Of a DNA stretch of 64,000 nucleotides, positions 1 to 11,899 are shown in pieces (within the stretch, counting starts at the first letter, position 1; each line of letters opens with the position of its first letter). Source of the stretch: Phyllostachys edulis (Eukaryota; Streptophyta; Magnoliopsida; Poales; Poaceae). The position numbers and the translations under genes were made by a program. The notes beneath the pieces are model-generated. The model was not told the origin of the DNA, searched no databases, and worked only from the letters and a program-made list of their open reading frames with translations. Where the stretch lies: contig CM070566.1 of assembly GCA_036346405.1 (NCBI GenBank), positions 13,077,533 to 13,141,532 of the forward strand. The letters run 5' to 3'.

Positions 1-2062
1 ATCCTTCAGGCTTATGTGGCAGCCACGTGGAGCCACGCGAAGGCCCACGCAAGCGTCGCGTGTGGTCCAGATCAAAACCTATGCGCCGGTTCGGTGGACT
101 TGGTCTACCGTGGATCAGGAGGTCGACATGTGGGTCCCACATGTCAAGATTTTTTTTTTATTTTCTTATTCCGAAATTTATTATCGACGTCATCGCTATG
201 CAATAATCCGATTTTTCTTTAGAGAAATAATTTGGAATTCGGAATAATCCAATTTTTAGTGTTTCTTTTAGATTCAAACTTCCAAAGCCCATATCTTTTG
301 CATCCGAACTCCGATTGAGTCCATTCAAATTTCTAAATTCATCTAAATTCAAGATCTATTTTTTGAGGATTTTTATTTGATTTTTGGAGTTTGTTGTGCC
401 TCTGTTATTTATTTTGTTTGTTTGTTTGCTTCGTTTGCGAGTAGACGTCGATACCTCGGGAAGATTTGGAGAAGAAGGAGCACCTCAAGAGCAAGATCAG
501 TACCTAGACCTATTTCAAGGCAAGTTATACCTTTGATTATATTGAACCCAGTTTTCAAAAGTTATATTGATTCAAATTATTGCATGTACTTTAAGTATTT
601 ATTTAAATGCTTTTGGGTGTAGTTATTAATCCCATTTGTTATATCCACCTTGCTTAATTGTATATGTCATAATCTTTTGTCACCCTCGATTGGTTCATTA
701 CTAGTTGGTATTATCGTAACACCAATGTGGGTTGGTTAGATACAATTAGTCTGCTTAGCCATGCCACGAGTCATCATCTCATGTGAGTCGCAATTATAAA
801 CTTGACTAAGTGATTATAGAACTATGTGATAAAACTGTGTGTACTATGTGCTATTACTCGTTGATGGAATATGTTGCACTTAACCAACAGGGTGGAAAAG
901 GATTTAGACGGAGGCAAGTGGTAATGTGTGCTACTTTTGGTAGATCTGTGTGCATGGGCTTAAATCTGTGTGCATAGGGATTTGTAGTATAACTTGGAAG
1001 TCTTGCCTTGGTCAATTAAGGACTTAACTTTGTGCGCCATTGAACTGAGCCTTACTGTACGACCACATGTCTGGTATGGGACGAGCCTAATTTAGTAAGT
1101 TATGGAGTCTTGACATTGCTACTCAGGTTGTAGGTTAGACTGTGTTGATTGGGTGGAGGTGTGCTACAGTAGTCGATCATGACGGTTCGCCGCCTCCTCG
1201 TCCAACGGTGTGTGTTGTATCATCCTCTGTGTTAGGGTTGGTATGACGACAAAGCACACTGGGAGTAACAATGCTAAGATGAAGTTTCCGAAACGATTTG
1301 TTATGATTAGTGCTTGCAACACTAGTTGTATCTTGTGGGTAAAGTGTACAAACTCTGCAGAGTGTTAAATCAATCTATTCGAATAGTTGAGTCCTCGGTC
1401 ATGGACATGCTCGGGAATTTCACACGAGGGGTAGATTTTCATAAAAATGTGTGGGAAGGGAGCTATGTGATTTAAGTCATATGGCTATGTGAATAACCTG
1501 TTTAGGCTATGTGTCTTTGTAAAAACAAACTGTTAAATTACTATTGTTTAATTGTTTTACTTGTGCTTCCAATCTATTATTTGTATTTAAATTACAAATG
1601 TCGCATTTCTACAAAAGAACCACAAAAGCCATTCCTTTGGAATAAGCCATCATGTATACTTGCATTTCTGTGGTATGACTTGCGAGTACGGTTGTGTACT
1701 CATGCTTGTTGGAAAACATGCAACAGAAGAGGAGGAGTCATCGCCAGCTTTCGGGAGGAGTTCGTTGAAGGCGCTTAATCGTAGGGTCTTGATCCCAGTC
1801 GGTTGCCTGTGGTGAATTGATGGGATACCGCTGCCGCTTCGCTTTCGCCGCTATTTAAATTCTCTGTTAGCCCTGCGTGGCTTATTAGTGTAAACTCGAC
1901 CATAAAGTCAAAACCCTTATTTAATAATCAAATTACTCGTTTATGCTATTAATCGCCTTGTGTGGATCGATATTCATCTATGTTCAAACTGTGTGCACTA
2001 GCATAATCCTGGACTAGTGCATTATACACAGAGGGTCGAGAATTGCATTTTTGGGTCCCGAC
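1..2062 (+). mobile_element. Ty3/gypsy LTR fragment (Tekay/RIRE3-like)
   Basis: This reads like the inside and 3' end of a long grass chromovirus LTR. Typical marks are the block around 300-350 (question of Tm-like 'ccgaactccgattgagtcc'), the stretch near 1330-1400 containing 'gtaaagtgtacaaactctgc' followed by a 'cggtcatggacatgctcgg' line, and an end near 2062 at 'gggtcccgaca'. The left part lies outside the window, and no TSD or partner LTR could be identified. No coding region is credible here; the short open frames are chance. The family assignment is recognition of LTR phrasing, and the right boundary is uncertain by some tens of bases. Confidence 0.5.
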
Positions 2063-2340
2063 ATGTCTTCTACACATCGTCATGCTTCTCGAGGTTAAAG
2101 GCAAGTGCATAGTAGAACAATAGACGATTGATTAATCTTGTTACTTGATTATTATAATTTTCTCACCATGTTATATTTATAATTATTCTTGCGCACTATT
2201 ATATACATGATGTTCATGAATAAATGATATTGATGGTTACATGGTAATGATAGAATATGGTAAATGATTATTGTAAAATATTGCATCACTTGTATTCACA
2301 TCATGAAAGGAGTGTATTTGAGTCAGATTGGTGAGAAAGT
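2063..2340. other. unassigned AT-rich sequence, probably LTR remnant
   Basis: No gene is visible. The sequence continues uninterrupted on the far side of the small copia insertion (at 4114), because the 5-base sequence AAAGT at 2336-2340 is duplicated at 4114-4118. The flanking phrases around 4119-4560 look like LTR sequence, so this piece is probably from a second decayed gypsy LTR. Confidence 0.3.
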
Positions 2341-2703
2341 TGTTGGAATCAAGCTACAAGAGATGCAACACACACGAACACAAGGAAGAGAGAACACACA
2401 ACGAGATGCAACACACAACTACTCCCTGCGTCTTTTCTATTTTCTTCTCTATTTAAAACACTAAAATGAAGTAAATTGCATGCAAGATATGGCAGGTAGG
2501 ATCTCCTAACATCACACCACAATCCCTCTAATTACACTAATCAAATCAGCTCAATCCCTATAGTTGCATTAATCAAAATAGCTAACAAATCACGCCTTAC
2601 GCTAATGCATGCATGCACGACAACTCATCTCAGGCCCATGCAAATGCATGCATGCACAATAAACATGGGAAAAAAAAATAAAGAAACAAGATTAGTTCCA
2701 ACA
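2341..2703 (-). repeat. 3' LTR of the gag-only copia element
   Basis: 363-bp LTR, downstream in the element's sense. It is slightly longer than its partner, mainly through a short insertion near 2425-2450 and a longer A-run near 2670. It is flanked on the left by AAAGT (2336-2340). Confidence 0.85.
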
Positions 2704-2716
2704 ATCACCCCACCCT
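2704..2716 (-). promoter_or_regulatory. polypurine tract
   Basis: On the minus strand, TTAGGGTGGGGTGAT abuts the 3' LTR. A purine-rich run here is where plus-strand DNA synthesis would be primed. Confidence 0.55.
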
Positions 2717-2755
2717 AATCTTGTTGTCATTATTCGAGTACCTTCTTGATGAACT

Positions 2756-3566
2756 TCAGAGTAGCGCCGGTTCATCATCTGTCACAGTGAAATGCATCTC
2801 TTCCTTCTTTATCTTGTGGCACTCGTTGGCAAAATGCCCTCGGATGCCACAATTGTAACATTTGATCTTCTTCTTGTTGAACTTGTGCTCACTAGTATCG
2901 GAGTCGATGTTTTCCTCCTTGTCGCCATGGCCGATGCCACGGTCCACTTTTGCTGCTGCCAACGCCAGCCATCGTTTCTTCTTTGCGCCACTGCCTGACC
3001 CTTCTCCATTCTTCTTCTCTTTGGTGAGGGTCTCCTATTGGGTGCGCATGAGCAACAGATGCTCACTCCCCTTCGGGTCATCGAAACTAATTCGGATGCG
3101 CTCGTCGTAGACTTTGTACCGCCCGACAAGGTCTCCGACGACGAGGGTCTTCAAGTCTGTGCACTGCTCGATGGAGGTGACAAGCTGTATGTAGCGCGTC
3201 CGGGCTGCAAGAAGAAACCAGCGAACAACGACAATCTCATCTACCGTGTCGCCCAACACGCGGATCCTGGTGACGACCGACATCACCCAACTACCGAAAT
3301 CTTCAACGGTCTCCCCTTCCTCCATCTTTAGCCCCTCGAAGTCCTTCTTGAGGGTCTGCAGGTTGGCCTCACGCACATGCTCATGCCCCATGTGCACCGC
3401 CTTGATTGCCTCCCATGGCAACTTCATTTGTGTCTTTCCGGCGAGGGAAGACATGACGTGTTTCTAGCATGACTCGGTAGGTGGCGACAAGGCCATCCGA
3501 TCCTTGCAAGATACGTGGCACCAAGTTCCATGGCCTCCCACACGTCATGCGTTTGCAGAGCGACAC
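2756..3566 (-). pseudogene. copia gag polyprotein (UBN2-type), degenerate
   Basis: This encodes the nucleocapsid protein of the small copia element. From 3454 to 2756 the minus frame is open except for one TAG at 3035-3037. It begins with a gag core of the UBN2 type (residues such as WEAIKAVHMG and LQTLKKDFEGLKM) and ends with a CCHC zinc knuckle, CYNCGIRGHFANEC (C-x2-C-x4-H-x4-C), near 2850-2890. The N-terminal part (to 3566) is in another frame, so there is also a frameshift near 3460. No protease motif follows. The stop and frameshift make it a pseudogene, although a near-complete gag can still be followed. Confidence 0.75.
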
Positions 3567-3749
3567 GCATCTTCGTCACCCAAATCATGTAGTTCGTGCG
3601 GGTGAGCTACGGGTATGACATCCTCACCACGCTCTCTTTCTTCACCCCCTGCGACGTGAATGGAACACCTCGCAATAGGTCTCACATAGTGGATAGAGAC
3701 ACACTCCTTCGTTCCCTTGGCATCCTCTCCGACTCATGGAAATCACCAA

Positions 3750-3764
3750 GGTTCTAATACCAAT
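3750..3764 (-). promoter_or_regulatory. primer-binding site (tRNA-iMet type)
   Basis: Read on the minus strand directly after the 5' LTR, the sequence TTGGTATTAGAACC matches the usual plant copia primer site TGGTATCAGAGCC except for a few changes. It fixes the element's orientation. Confidence 0.75.
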
Positions 3765-4113
3765 TGTTGGAATCGAGCTACAAAAGATGCAACACACACG
3801 AACACAAGGAAGGGAGAACACACAGCGAGATGCAACACACAACTACTCCCCCGCGTATTTTCTATTTAAAACACTAAAAGGAAGTAAATTACATGCAAGA
3901 TATGGCAGGTAGGATCTCCTACCATCACGCCACAATCCCTCTAATTACGCTAATCAAATCAGCTCAATTCCTATAGTTACGCTAATCAAAACAACTAACA
4001 AATCACACCTTATGCTAATGCATGCATGCACGGCAATTCATCTAAGGCCCATGCAAATGCATGCATGCACGACAAATGTGGGAAAAAAAAAAGCAACAAG
4101 ATTAGTTCCAACA
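3765..4113 (-). repeat. 5' LTR of the gag-only copia element
   Basis: 349-bp LTR, upstream in the element's (minus) sense. It pairs with 2341-2703 with scattered substitutions and a few indels. It contains alternating TGCATGCATG-type runs and ends with the TSD copy AAAGT at 4114-4118. Confidence 0.85.
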
Positions 4114-4118
4114 AAAGT

Positions 4119-5130
4119 CATATAACTAGTTCGGAGTGCATGAGCCAAGTCAATGAGAAAACTATATGACTAGTCCGAGTGTTCTAGAGAAAGACCCATT
4201 GTAGGCACTCCACGGAGTGTAGGTTAGACCCCATATGAAAGAGAACGGGCAAGAGTGGTCTATTGACGGTGAACACTCCACTATACTGGTATAAGCTATG
4301 AGATGTGCATATAGACATGTATATGAGATGTGCATATAGACATGTAGTATAACCAAGCATTGTATTAATGAAACAATGAGGTGATGATGATGAGATTATA
4401 AATGGAAAAATGTTATGTTATGTGATGTTTACTGTTTTATTATGTATTTGCTGAGTCTTTGGACTCACAATTACTATGTTGTTGTTTTTAGGTGAACGTT
4501 GAAGGCGACATTCATGTGATGTGAGTAGCACATTCACATCACATGGAAGCAATTATTAATTCATCACCTTTAATTACCTCATTTGTATCTTAGTAAATTA
4601 GCTCATTTATTTGGAACTTAGTTAGTGGAATCCTTGGAGTTGGATGGTGGTTGTGTGGAACAAGGATAGTTCTAAGTGCTTGTGGATAATTTTGAATTAT
4701 ATAAGCTTTTATGGTGATGGGTAATTTATTAGGATTGTTGTTGGTTGCAAGTTCAAGATAGGTGCCCCATGTTCTCGTGCAAGGTCCCAAGCATTCTTGG
4801 ACACGGGTCCCAAGTCGTGCAAGTATTTATTCTTGTTTATGATATCTTGTTACGCTGGTGTAGGCTGTCTTGTGCAAAGGCTTAATTAGGAAAAGTAGTG
4901 TTGAAAATAAAGGAAATAATGGTTTAAAGTTAGAGTGAATAGTGTTGTGGTGACATTCTGGGCTCTTTGTTGAGCCGGAGTGCTACAATGGCGATGTGGA
5001 TAGATTAAGCAGGAGGCATGGCGAAGACAAGGGTTTGGGTAAGAGGATAGCGATGTTAGCCCCAATGGGTATAGAGTTGGCTCCAGGATGTGGTGGGGCC
5101 ATGAAAAGTTGAGTATATAAAGGAATAGGT
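4119..5130. other. decayed LTR-like sequence, no gene
   Basis: This continues the sequence interrupted by the gag-only copia element. The block at 4440-4550 (a 'gctgagtctttggactcac' phrase followed by 'aggtgaacgttgaaggcgac') resembles the R/U5 part of grass gypsy LTRs. A TATATAAAG motif is present at 5113-5121. No coding region or second LTR could be identified. Confidence 0.3.
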
Positions 5131-5965
5131 CCATTTTATTCTCCTAAACTTTGCAAAAAGTTCACTTAATACCTTCAATAACAAAACCGGTCATTTAACC
5201 CTTGAAACTTACAAAACTAGGCCAATTTACACCCCAAGACGGTTTTGGAGGGTGGTTTTGATGATGTGGATCCACTCAAGGTGGTTTTCGTCATATTGGC
5301 AGCCACATCATCAGACGTTGCTAATGAGGATCCAATTCATCACCATATTGGTAGCCATATTATTGAATTATGCTAATGAGATCCAATTCAAGGATGTTGA
5401 CATCCACATTGTTGACCTATTTCTCACTCCCTTCTCTCTTTCTCTAAATTCTCTTTTTTTTCTTCTCGTCATCCTCCCTAATCTCATTTGGATCCCTGTC
5501 AGCAAAAACTGATGACATAGTTGCCAACATGGCAAAAATCACCCTGAATTGGATCCCGGTCAGTAAAACCACCTTTGGGTGTTTAACCCCTTGATACCAT
5601 GCATTTGCAAAAATGAACCTCAGACTGTTTTTTTGTAAATCTAGCCCCTCCCCTCTATCATGCGGTGGGTGCGCGAAGGGAGGCGTTCAAAGACGATCTT
5701 CATGGAATGGACGGCGATCATGAAGCGGCCACATATCAGACTCGGCCACCGCGGAAGCCTCTTTCCGCGCTCATGCACATGCAGAAGCGGCCACTGCTGA
5801 TGGGCCACTGGTGTGTCTCTGGTGTCTTTCCGCTCGGGAGCGCGAGTGACAATCCGCAGGCCCCGACCGCGGAATGAGGGGGAGGGGGGGCTAAAAATGC
5901 AATTGTGTGTGAGAGGGGGCTAGTTTAGGAGAAAAAAAGGGCTGGGGGGCCATATAAGCAAAAGG
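5131..5965. mobile_element. possible small inverted-repeat DNA transposon
   Basis: The segment is bounded by a 12-base inverted repeat, TTCTCCTAAACT at 5139-5150 and AGTTTAGGAGAA at 5921-5932. The flanks on each side are pyrimidine-rich and purine-rich respectively. Phrases such as 'gcaaaaagttcacttaatacc' resemble the termini of rice MULE-like non-autonomous elements. A GC-rich core at 5680-5870 could be captured gene sequence but gives no recognisable protein. It ends abruptly next to the F-box remnant. No TSD was found, so the limits are estimates. Confidence 0.35.
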
Positions 5966-6191
5966 TTCCTAGTGCACACAAGTTCGTAGTCATGCACCAC
6001 TCGTTGAGTAACAGAATCTTTAATTTTCTAAATATGGGCACCATGTCAATTCCCTTCTGAAAATAAACTGAACAAAGTCACACAACCATTAGCACAACAA
6101 CCGTCACATTCCAAAAATTAAGCCTCACAAACCTTGAAGAAGCACATAGTTGCCACCGCCAATGAAATTAGCACAACAACGGTTACACTCA
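5966..6191 (-). pseudogene. F-box/LRR (FBD-type) pseudogene, downstream piece
   Basis: Read on the minus strand from 6191 leftwards, the sequence gives the frame ECNRCCANF...GGGNYVLLQGL. After short indels come segments resembling FIFRREL, TWCP and LLLNEW. These match the middle of grass F-box/LRR proteins of the FBD class, downstream of the cysteine-rich DCGDHECDG segment found on the other side of the LINE (20364-20400). The LINE target duplication joins the two halves. The gene is dead, with several frameshifts and a stop, and it is lost at its left edge near 5966. Confidence 0.6.
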
Positions 6192-6702
6192 TTTTTTTTT
6201 ATCTAGGAAACTTCACAGCTTTTATAGAAAGCTAATATCCAAAATTACAACCAATTCGAAACATGAAAATGCTAGGGCTACCAGCTTACAAGATGACGAC
6301 CAGCAAGAGAACAAAAGTCAGACAGACCAACAAAATCAAACAGATAATATCTAGAAGACATCTAGACAGCTTGACATTAATAGAACCAAAGCATTACATT
6401 ATATCCAGAGAACAGAACAGATTCATCTAGACTTCTACCAAGTTCAACAAACTGTCAAGCTTCATTTGCTCCTCCTTTTTTTATTAGAACGCGCCAGCGT
6501 TGCAAACACGACAGAAATTTGAACATCACTTCAGAAGGTTGCTTAGGAAAAGTTTTATCAATCACCATCTTATTCCTGATTTTCCATAACGTCCAAGCTA
6601 AATAAGCCAATATGATAGTTGTTAGCACCCCATTCATCCAACCAACATAGATGGAAATCATCTAGAGAATCCGGGCATCGCTTCCACCAAAAAATCTCCT
6701 TT
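6192..6702 (-). pseudogene. LINE ORF2 C-terminus and 3' UTR
   Basis: The minus-strand frame at 6455-6661 gives a segment with TLWKIRNKMVIDKTFPKQPS and LQRWRVL, the usual C-terminal end of plant LINE ORF2 after the zf-RVT domain. The frame ends at 6455 with a stop. A 3' UTR of about 260 bp and the poly(A) tract (T10 at 6192-6201) follow. Across the Sirevirus site the TSD CCTTT joins it to 18042. Confidence 0.75.
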
Positions 6703-8761
6703 TGTTGGACCGAAAAGGCAACTAGAGGGGGGGGGGGTGAATAGGAGCACGCTCACTTTTTCACAAAAGATGGATTCAACACAAATTTCACTCCAATAGC
6801 TATGGAAGCTATGAAGATCAATATACCAGTACACCGGAAGACTAGTATTGAATCCAATCCAAACCCCAAAGCAAAACACCCAAAAATAACCAAAAACTCA
6901 AATCTCAAGTGTTGGGCGGTCTGACCTCTCACAGGGCGGTCTCGACCGGTTTGCCTAGCGGTCCGACTCGAATGGGCGGTCTCGACCGCTCCGACAAAGG
7001 AACAGAAAATCAGCAAAATCAGCCCGACAATCCAAACGAAAAACGACCTAACTTTTGATCCGTAAGGCCAAACTTCACGAAATTTGAACCACACCTTCCT
7101 AAAGATATTAGGAACCTATTCCAATCAAAGATTTCAGAGATCCATGCCAAAGTTCCTATCTTTTTCAGTTTGAGCGAAGGAGGTTCAAAACCGAGCCAAA
7201 TGCAAAATATGATCTAGAGACTTGCTCGTGGGTGATTGATGATCAAGATGATCCTAGATGGGTTCCCACATGTCGCAGCAAGTTAGATCACGGCAAGAAA
7301 CCAACCAAAACTCATGGATCAAAGAAAGACTCAAAATCATCAAATAGAGAGAAAGAAAGCAAACGAACTCATCTTTGAGAGAACTTTCTTTGGATTGATT
7401 TGATATTGTATTGGTTTACAACCACTCCATCAATGGAGGACAAAGACTCAATACATGAGCACGAAATCAAATCCAACTCTCTAGAACCCTAACCTCCACT
7501 AATCCTCTCCCTAAGCACAAAAGCAAAACTAGGGTTTTCAATGCAATGAAAGGGTTGAGGGGGTGCAGCCACCTCCCTCCTCTATTTATAGTGGAGGCTT
7601 AGACCTTCTAGAAGAGTAACCCTAATGGGCTCCTGTTAAGGCCCAAAACAAACGGGACACATACGCACGCGTTTTAAAGCGCCGTCTTTATCTCTTGACC
7701 TAATCCGCTTCACCTTGCACCATCTTTGCGCCGTGAGTTGGCAAAGGTCACCAAGGCGGTATTTGGTAAAATTACCAAAATACCCTTCTCGATCTTTTGC
7801 AAAGACCGAGTCCCATCTTCGTGAAGCACCTCCATGCTTCGCCACGTAGGTTGATCCAATGCTCTCTTCATGTTGGCAAGTCTCTCCCATCCGCTCCCAC
7901 CGAAACCACCATGGCACTTGCATCGACCTCGCCGCTTGATCGAATTCGGCCAGACCGAATCAAGACGTTCGGTTACCCTTGTCCATTCTCGCATCACACT
8001 TGAGTTCATTGACTCACCCAAAGATCGCCGATCGTTCGACCTCGGCTCTCCAAGCCTAGTCCCGATCATCCTCGCCGATTGACCGTCGTTGACCACCAAG
8101 CAACACGCACAAAGAATAGACAAGCAAACGAATCCGGAACAAGTTCTTCACAACTTGACCCACGTTAGTCAAAACATACATCATGCAACACATATGCCAT
8201 GAAACCCATGAACTTGACCTAACAGCAACCATCGCCGCCACGAAGCGACGCATTTAAACACATCAAAACCGGTCGACCGCCACCTTGGCGGCTCGACCGC
8301 TCGCCGGGCCGACCGCCACCAAAGGCGGTCGACCGCCACCATGACTTAGCCAAAATCCAACACGAAAACCGAACCTTCTCTCGAAATTTCAATCAAATAG
8401 AACATTTGCCTCGAAGCTCCAAAATTATGAGACCAAGTGCGTACACCTTCTCACTTGCCTACACCTTCTATTTTTGGCCCAGCTCCAAAATCCACAGTGA
8501 TTACAATGGCCGGTCGACCGCTCAAGCAAAGCCGATCGCTTCCACTTGCTTGCCCGATCGCCACTTTGGCCGATCGACCGCCAAAGGACCATTTCAGAGA
8601 AACCAAGTCAAAGCATGGCGGTCGACCGCCACCATGGCGGCCGACCGTAAGCTTCGACAGAATCAAACTTTGCCGAAAACACGTGATTCGACAAATCGTT
8701 CAACGACATTGCCAATTGTAACATCATCCAAGATCTCAGGCATATCCCCATGATATCCACA
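6703..8761 (-). repeat. 3' LTR of the Sirevirus
   Basis: 2059-bp copy of the LTR. A G-run near 6727-6737 is expanded relative to the partner (near 16006), and small indels are scattered between the two. It carries the same palindrome clusters at 8265-8345 and 8510-8645. The left edge abuts CCTTT (6698-6702). Confidence 0.92.
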
Positions 8762-8772
8762 ATCTCCCCCTT
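8762..8772 (-). promoter_or_regulatory. polypurine tract of the Sirevirus
   Basis: AAGGGGGAGAT on the minus strand directly precedes the 3' LTR start TGTGGATATC. It is the canonical plus-strand primer of this lineage. Confidence 0.8.
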
Positions 8773-10538
8773 GATGAACACATTGGCAATTTTCCACAAA
8801 TGCAAATTTAGAGGTTTGAAAAGTAAAAACACGCTGTTTTCGCTCAAAGGCACAACTTGGTCCAAAAGCAAGAAAAAAAACAAAGGAAATGACCAAGCTG
8901 GCTTCAGAATAGTATCAGCAAGCGAGATACGGCAAAAGAAAGCACGAAAGCTTCAAATTCCAGAAATGAGTCAAAATCTCACTTAAGGTCCATATGAAAG
9001 AACAATTGTTCGATATGACCTTTGATCATTGTGAGGATCAAGAATTGCAATTCAAGTTCAGAAATGACAATAAAACCATAAGAATGCAAATAAGAAACTC
9101 CCCCTCACTATGATCCTCAAATTTCAGAAAATTTCAAAATTTTCATTTTTCTCCAAGTAACTCCCCCTTTTTCAAAACTCCCCTTTTTCTCCCCTTTTTC
9201 AACCATCTTCTCCCCCTTTGACAATGGAGTCATCAAGGAATCACGCCTTCCTCTCATCCAAAGATGACAAATGCAGAATGAGGAAAAAGCATAAGAAGGA
9301 GCATGCATGAAATGCAATGGAGTGGCTTCAAATTTTTTTTTATTATTTTTCAATTGTTCAGTACAAGAAGCTTTGGAGATTACCCAAAAGAACAAGTTAG
9401 CATTTCTAAAGTTGCACAAACAACATATCAAGCCTAACAACGCTAGCAAGATCATGATAAAACATATATAACAAAGCTAAGCAAGAAGGCTCAATATAAA
9501 GCAATGAATTTTAGCATTTTAAGCAAAGCTTCAAATCTAGCAAGTTCATCAACAGTGATCCTAAAATGATATCGCCATGTCAAAATGTCGGTTAGATCAA
9601 AAAGCTAACAAAGACCACATTAAGAGACAAATAGGTCCTGAATTGAATCATTTTGCTCAAATTTTCTCAAACGCCCATTTTTCAACTGTTTTTCATTTGC
9701 AATGAATATTGAAGTTGACTAATGATCTAACTTAGTGACAAGATCCTGGACTAGGAGCCATCCACAAACTCATCCTAAGCTTCGACCAAAAGTTGATTAA
9801 AGGTATATCTTAGTGAAGAAGATCCCGGACTAGGAGCCATCCACAAACTCTTCCTAAGCTTCTACTAGGCGACAAATCTTGAGGTTCATGTCGGCCAGAC
9901 AAGCGGTCCCCATGAGATCGTTCGATCATCAAACTATCTCCAAGTTCATGTCTTTGACATGCGTCTCGTAAGAGTAGTTTGGCACAATTTAAGCATAAGA
10001 CAATCTTGAAGTTTGATTTTTCATTTTTCACAAGAGCAGCTTTTAGATTCTCAAGAACACAAGAAGCTCAAGTAATGATCAAAGCTAGATTCAAGAGCTA
10101 ACAAAGCAATTTTGACAGGCCAATGTCACAAAAGGAGCACTAATTAAGAATGGCTAAACAATTCACAAATTGCTAATTTCTTAGTTCAAGTTGTTTTTCA
10201 AGTTCTAGCTCATACAAAGAAAGACTTAGCTACACATGTGAGAGCATGATAATTCTAGCAAGTCAAGGAACTAGACATGGCATTGAGCAAGAATTGAAAC
10301 ACTAAAGCTCCAAAGGGTAATAAGCAAAGCTTCATCAATTTTAAAAGATAAGTTTAAAAGCTTATATTACAATGCATCTTTTGGATTTTTCATATGAATG
10401 CAATATGATACAATGAGATGCAAGAAAAACTCAAAAAGCCTAAAAGCCTAACAAGATCAAAAAGATCAACAAGTTCAAAAGGAGAATTAAGAAAAGATCA
10501 AATGAACAAAGAAAGATCAGAAAAGATCCAACTCCCCC
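8773..10538 (-). other. Sirevirus post-pol spacer with multiple PPT-like tracts
   Basis: About 1.77 kb lies between RNase H and the 3' LTR with no convincing open frame. In the element's sense it contains several AAAGGGGGAG-type purine tracts (near 9155-9220, 10520-10535 and 9100-9110), including the phrase GACTCCATTGTCAAAGGGGG. Sireviruses are known for multiple polypurine tracts in this spacer. An env-like frame was looked for and not seen. Confidence 0.6.
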
Positions 10539-11690
10539 TCAAACCAACCCATAGGGATAAATTACCCCTAACTCACTCCTCAAGGTGGCAAACCTTGTTG
10601 GGTCTAAAGGCTTGGTGAGGATATCGCTAACCGAGCCTCTGACTCCACAAAACGCAAAGACAATATCACCCTTCTCAACGTGGTCTCTAAGGAAGTGATA
10701 GCGAATGTCTATGTGCTTGGTCCTAGAATGTTGCAATCGGGTTCTTAGCAATGTTGATAGCGAAGTGTTGTCACGTAAAAGAGGAACACTAGCAAAGGTT
10801 AACCCAAAATCCTTAAGAGTAGAGACCATCCACAAAATCGACTACAAAGAACTAGCAAAGACTACATATTCAAATTTTCAAAATGGATTGTGCAATGTAA
10901 GACCGCTTCCTAGATGACCAAGAGACAAGAGAAGTGCCTAAGAAATGACATGTGCCGATGTGCTTTTCTATCTAGCCTCTGACCCAGCAAAATCGAATCA
11001 AAACCCCGAATGGACAAATAAGAAGAACAAGAATACCAAATGCCATAATCAAGGGTAGAGTGTAAATACCGAAAATGCGCTTAACGGCTTGGCGATGTGA
11101 AGTCCTCGGTGATGCTCAAACTCTCAGCAGAGGCGCATCGCAAGTGGATGTCCGGTCTTGAGGCCGTCAGCATGAAGGAGCCAATCATGTGCGGTACTCG
11201 CTGATCCACGGCTTCTCCTTCCTCATCCGATCCAAAATCGAAGTCGCCATGGAGTGGCGATCGCTTGCGATCACCCATATCAAAACGCTTGAGCAAATCC
11301 TTGGTGTACTTCGCTTGATGGATGAAAATCCTTCCTTGCATTGCTTGATTTGTAGCCCCAGAAAGTAATTGAGTTCTCCCATCATGCTCATCTCAAATTC
11401 TCGACATGGTCTCGTAAAAACCTGAAACAAGAGCATTAGAGGAACCACCAAAGATAATATCATCAACATATATCTGAACAAGCAGAAGTCATTGCCATGC
11501 CTAAGAATGAAAAGAGTCTTATCAACTTTTCCCATTTCAAAATCATTCTTAAGCAAGAAGGTCTTAAGTCTATCATACCAGTGCTCTAGGGGCTTGTTTA
11601 AGACCATACAAGGCTTTGGATAGCTTAAAAACATGATCGTGGTGCTTGGGATTCTCAAAACCAGGGGTTGCCTAACATACACTTCCTCCT
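10539..11690 (-). pseudogene. Sirevirus reverse transcriptase and RNase H, broken
   Basis: The minus-strand frame 11185-11682 has MYVRQP, then WYDRLKTFLLKNDFEMGKVD, then LNYFLGLQIKQ, which is copia reverse transcriptase. The YVDD box is lost to a frameshift near 11470-11480. At 11081-11341 the RT tail IFIHQAKYTKDLLKRFDMGD appears in another frame. At 10539-10835 is the RNase H end, with TKHIDIRYHFLRDHVEKGDI and LTKPLDPTRF. It reads directly on from the integrase remnants. Multiple frameshifts make it inactive. Confidence 0.8.
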
Positions 11691-11899
11691 CTATAAAACC
11701 ATTCAGAAGGCACTCTTAACATCCATTTGATGCAACCTAAAACCTTTAGATGCAAGCAAATGCAAGCAAGATGCTAATGGCTTCTAATCTAGCAACAGAG
11801 CGTAAGGTCTCATCAAAATCTAACCCCTCAACCTCGCTAAAGCCCCGAGCTACCAATCTAGCCTTGTTTCTAACCACGTAACCATCCTCATTTTGTTTA

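Larger units (their letters stand above)
2341..4113 (-). mobile_element. gag-only non-autonomous Ty1/copia element
   Basis: A complete LTR retrotransposon on the minus strand, only 1773 bp long. Two LTRs (2341-2703 and 3765-4113) begin TGTTGGAA and end TTCCAACA when read on the minus strand. The target-site duplication AAAGT (2336-2340 and 4114-4118) is perfect. Just inside the right LTR, on the minus strand, is a primer site resembling initiator tRNA-Met (TTGGTATTAGAACC). Just inside the left LTR is a purine tract. The internal region encodes only gag; protease, integrase and reverse transcriptase are absent, so the element must have moved in trans. The paired LTRs, PBS, PPT and TSD make the call firm. 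Confidence 0.9.

Noticed and set aside
8406..8753. Open frames in the Sirevirus LTR (also 17701-18000)
   Set aside because: Present in both LTR copies but frame-inconsistent between them; explained by palindrome-rich composition.
9117..9455. env-like gene in the Sirevirus spacer
   Set aside because: No signal peptide plus transmembrane pattern, and the frame is short and crossed by PPT-like tracts.
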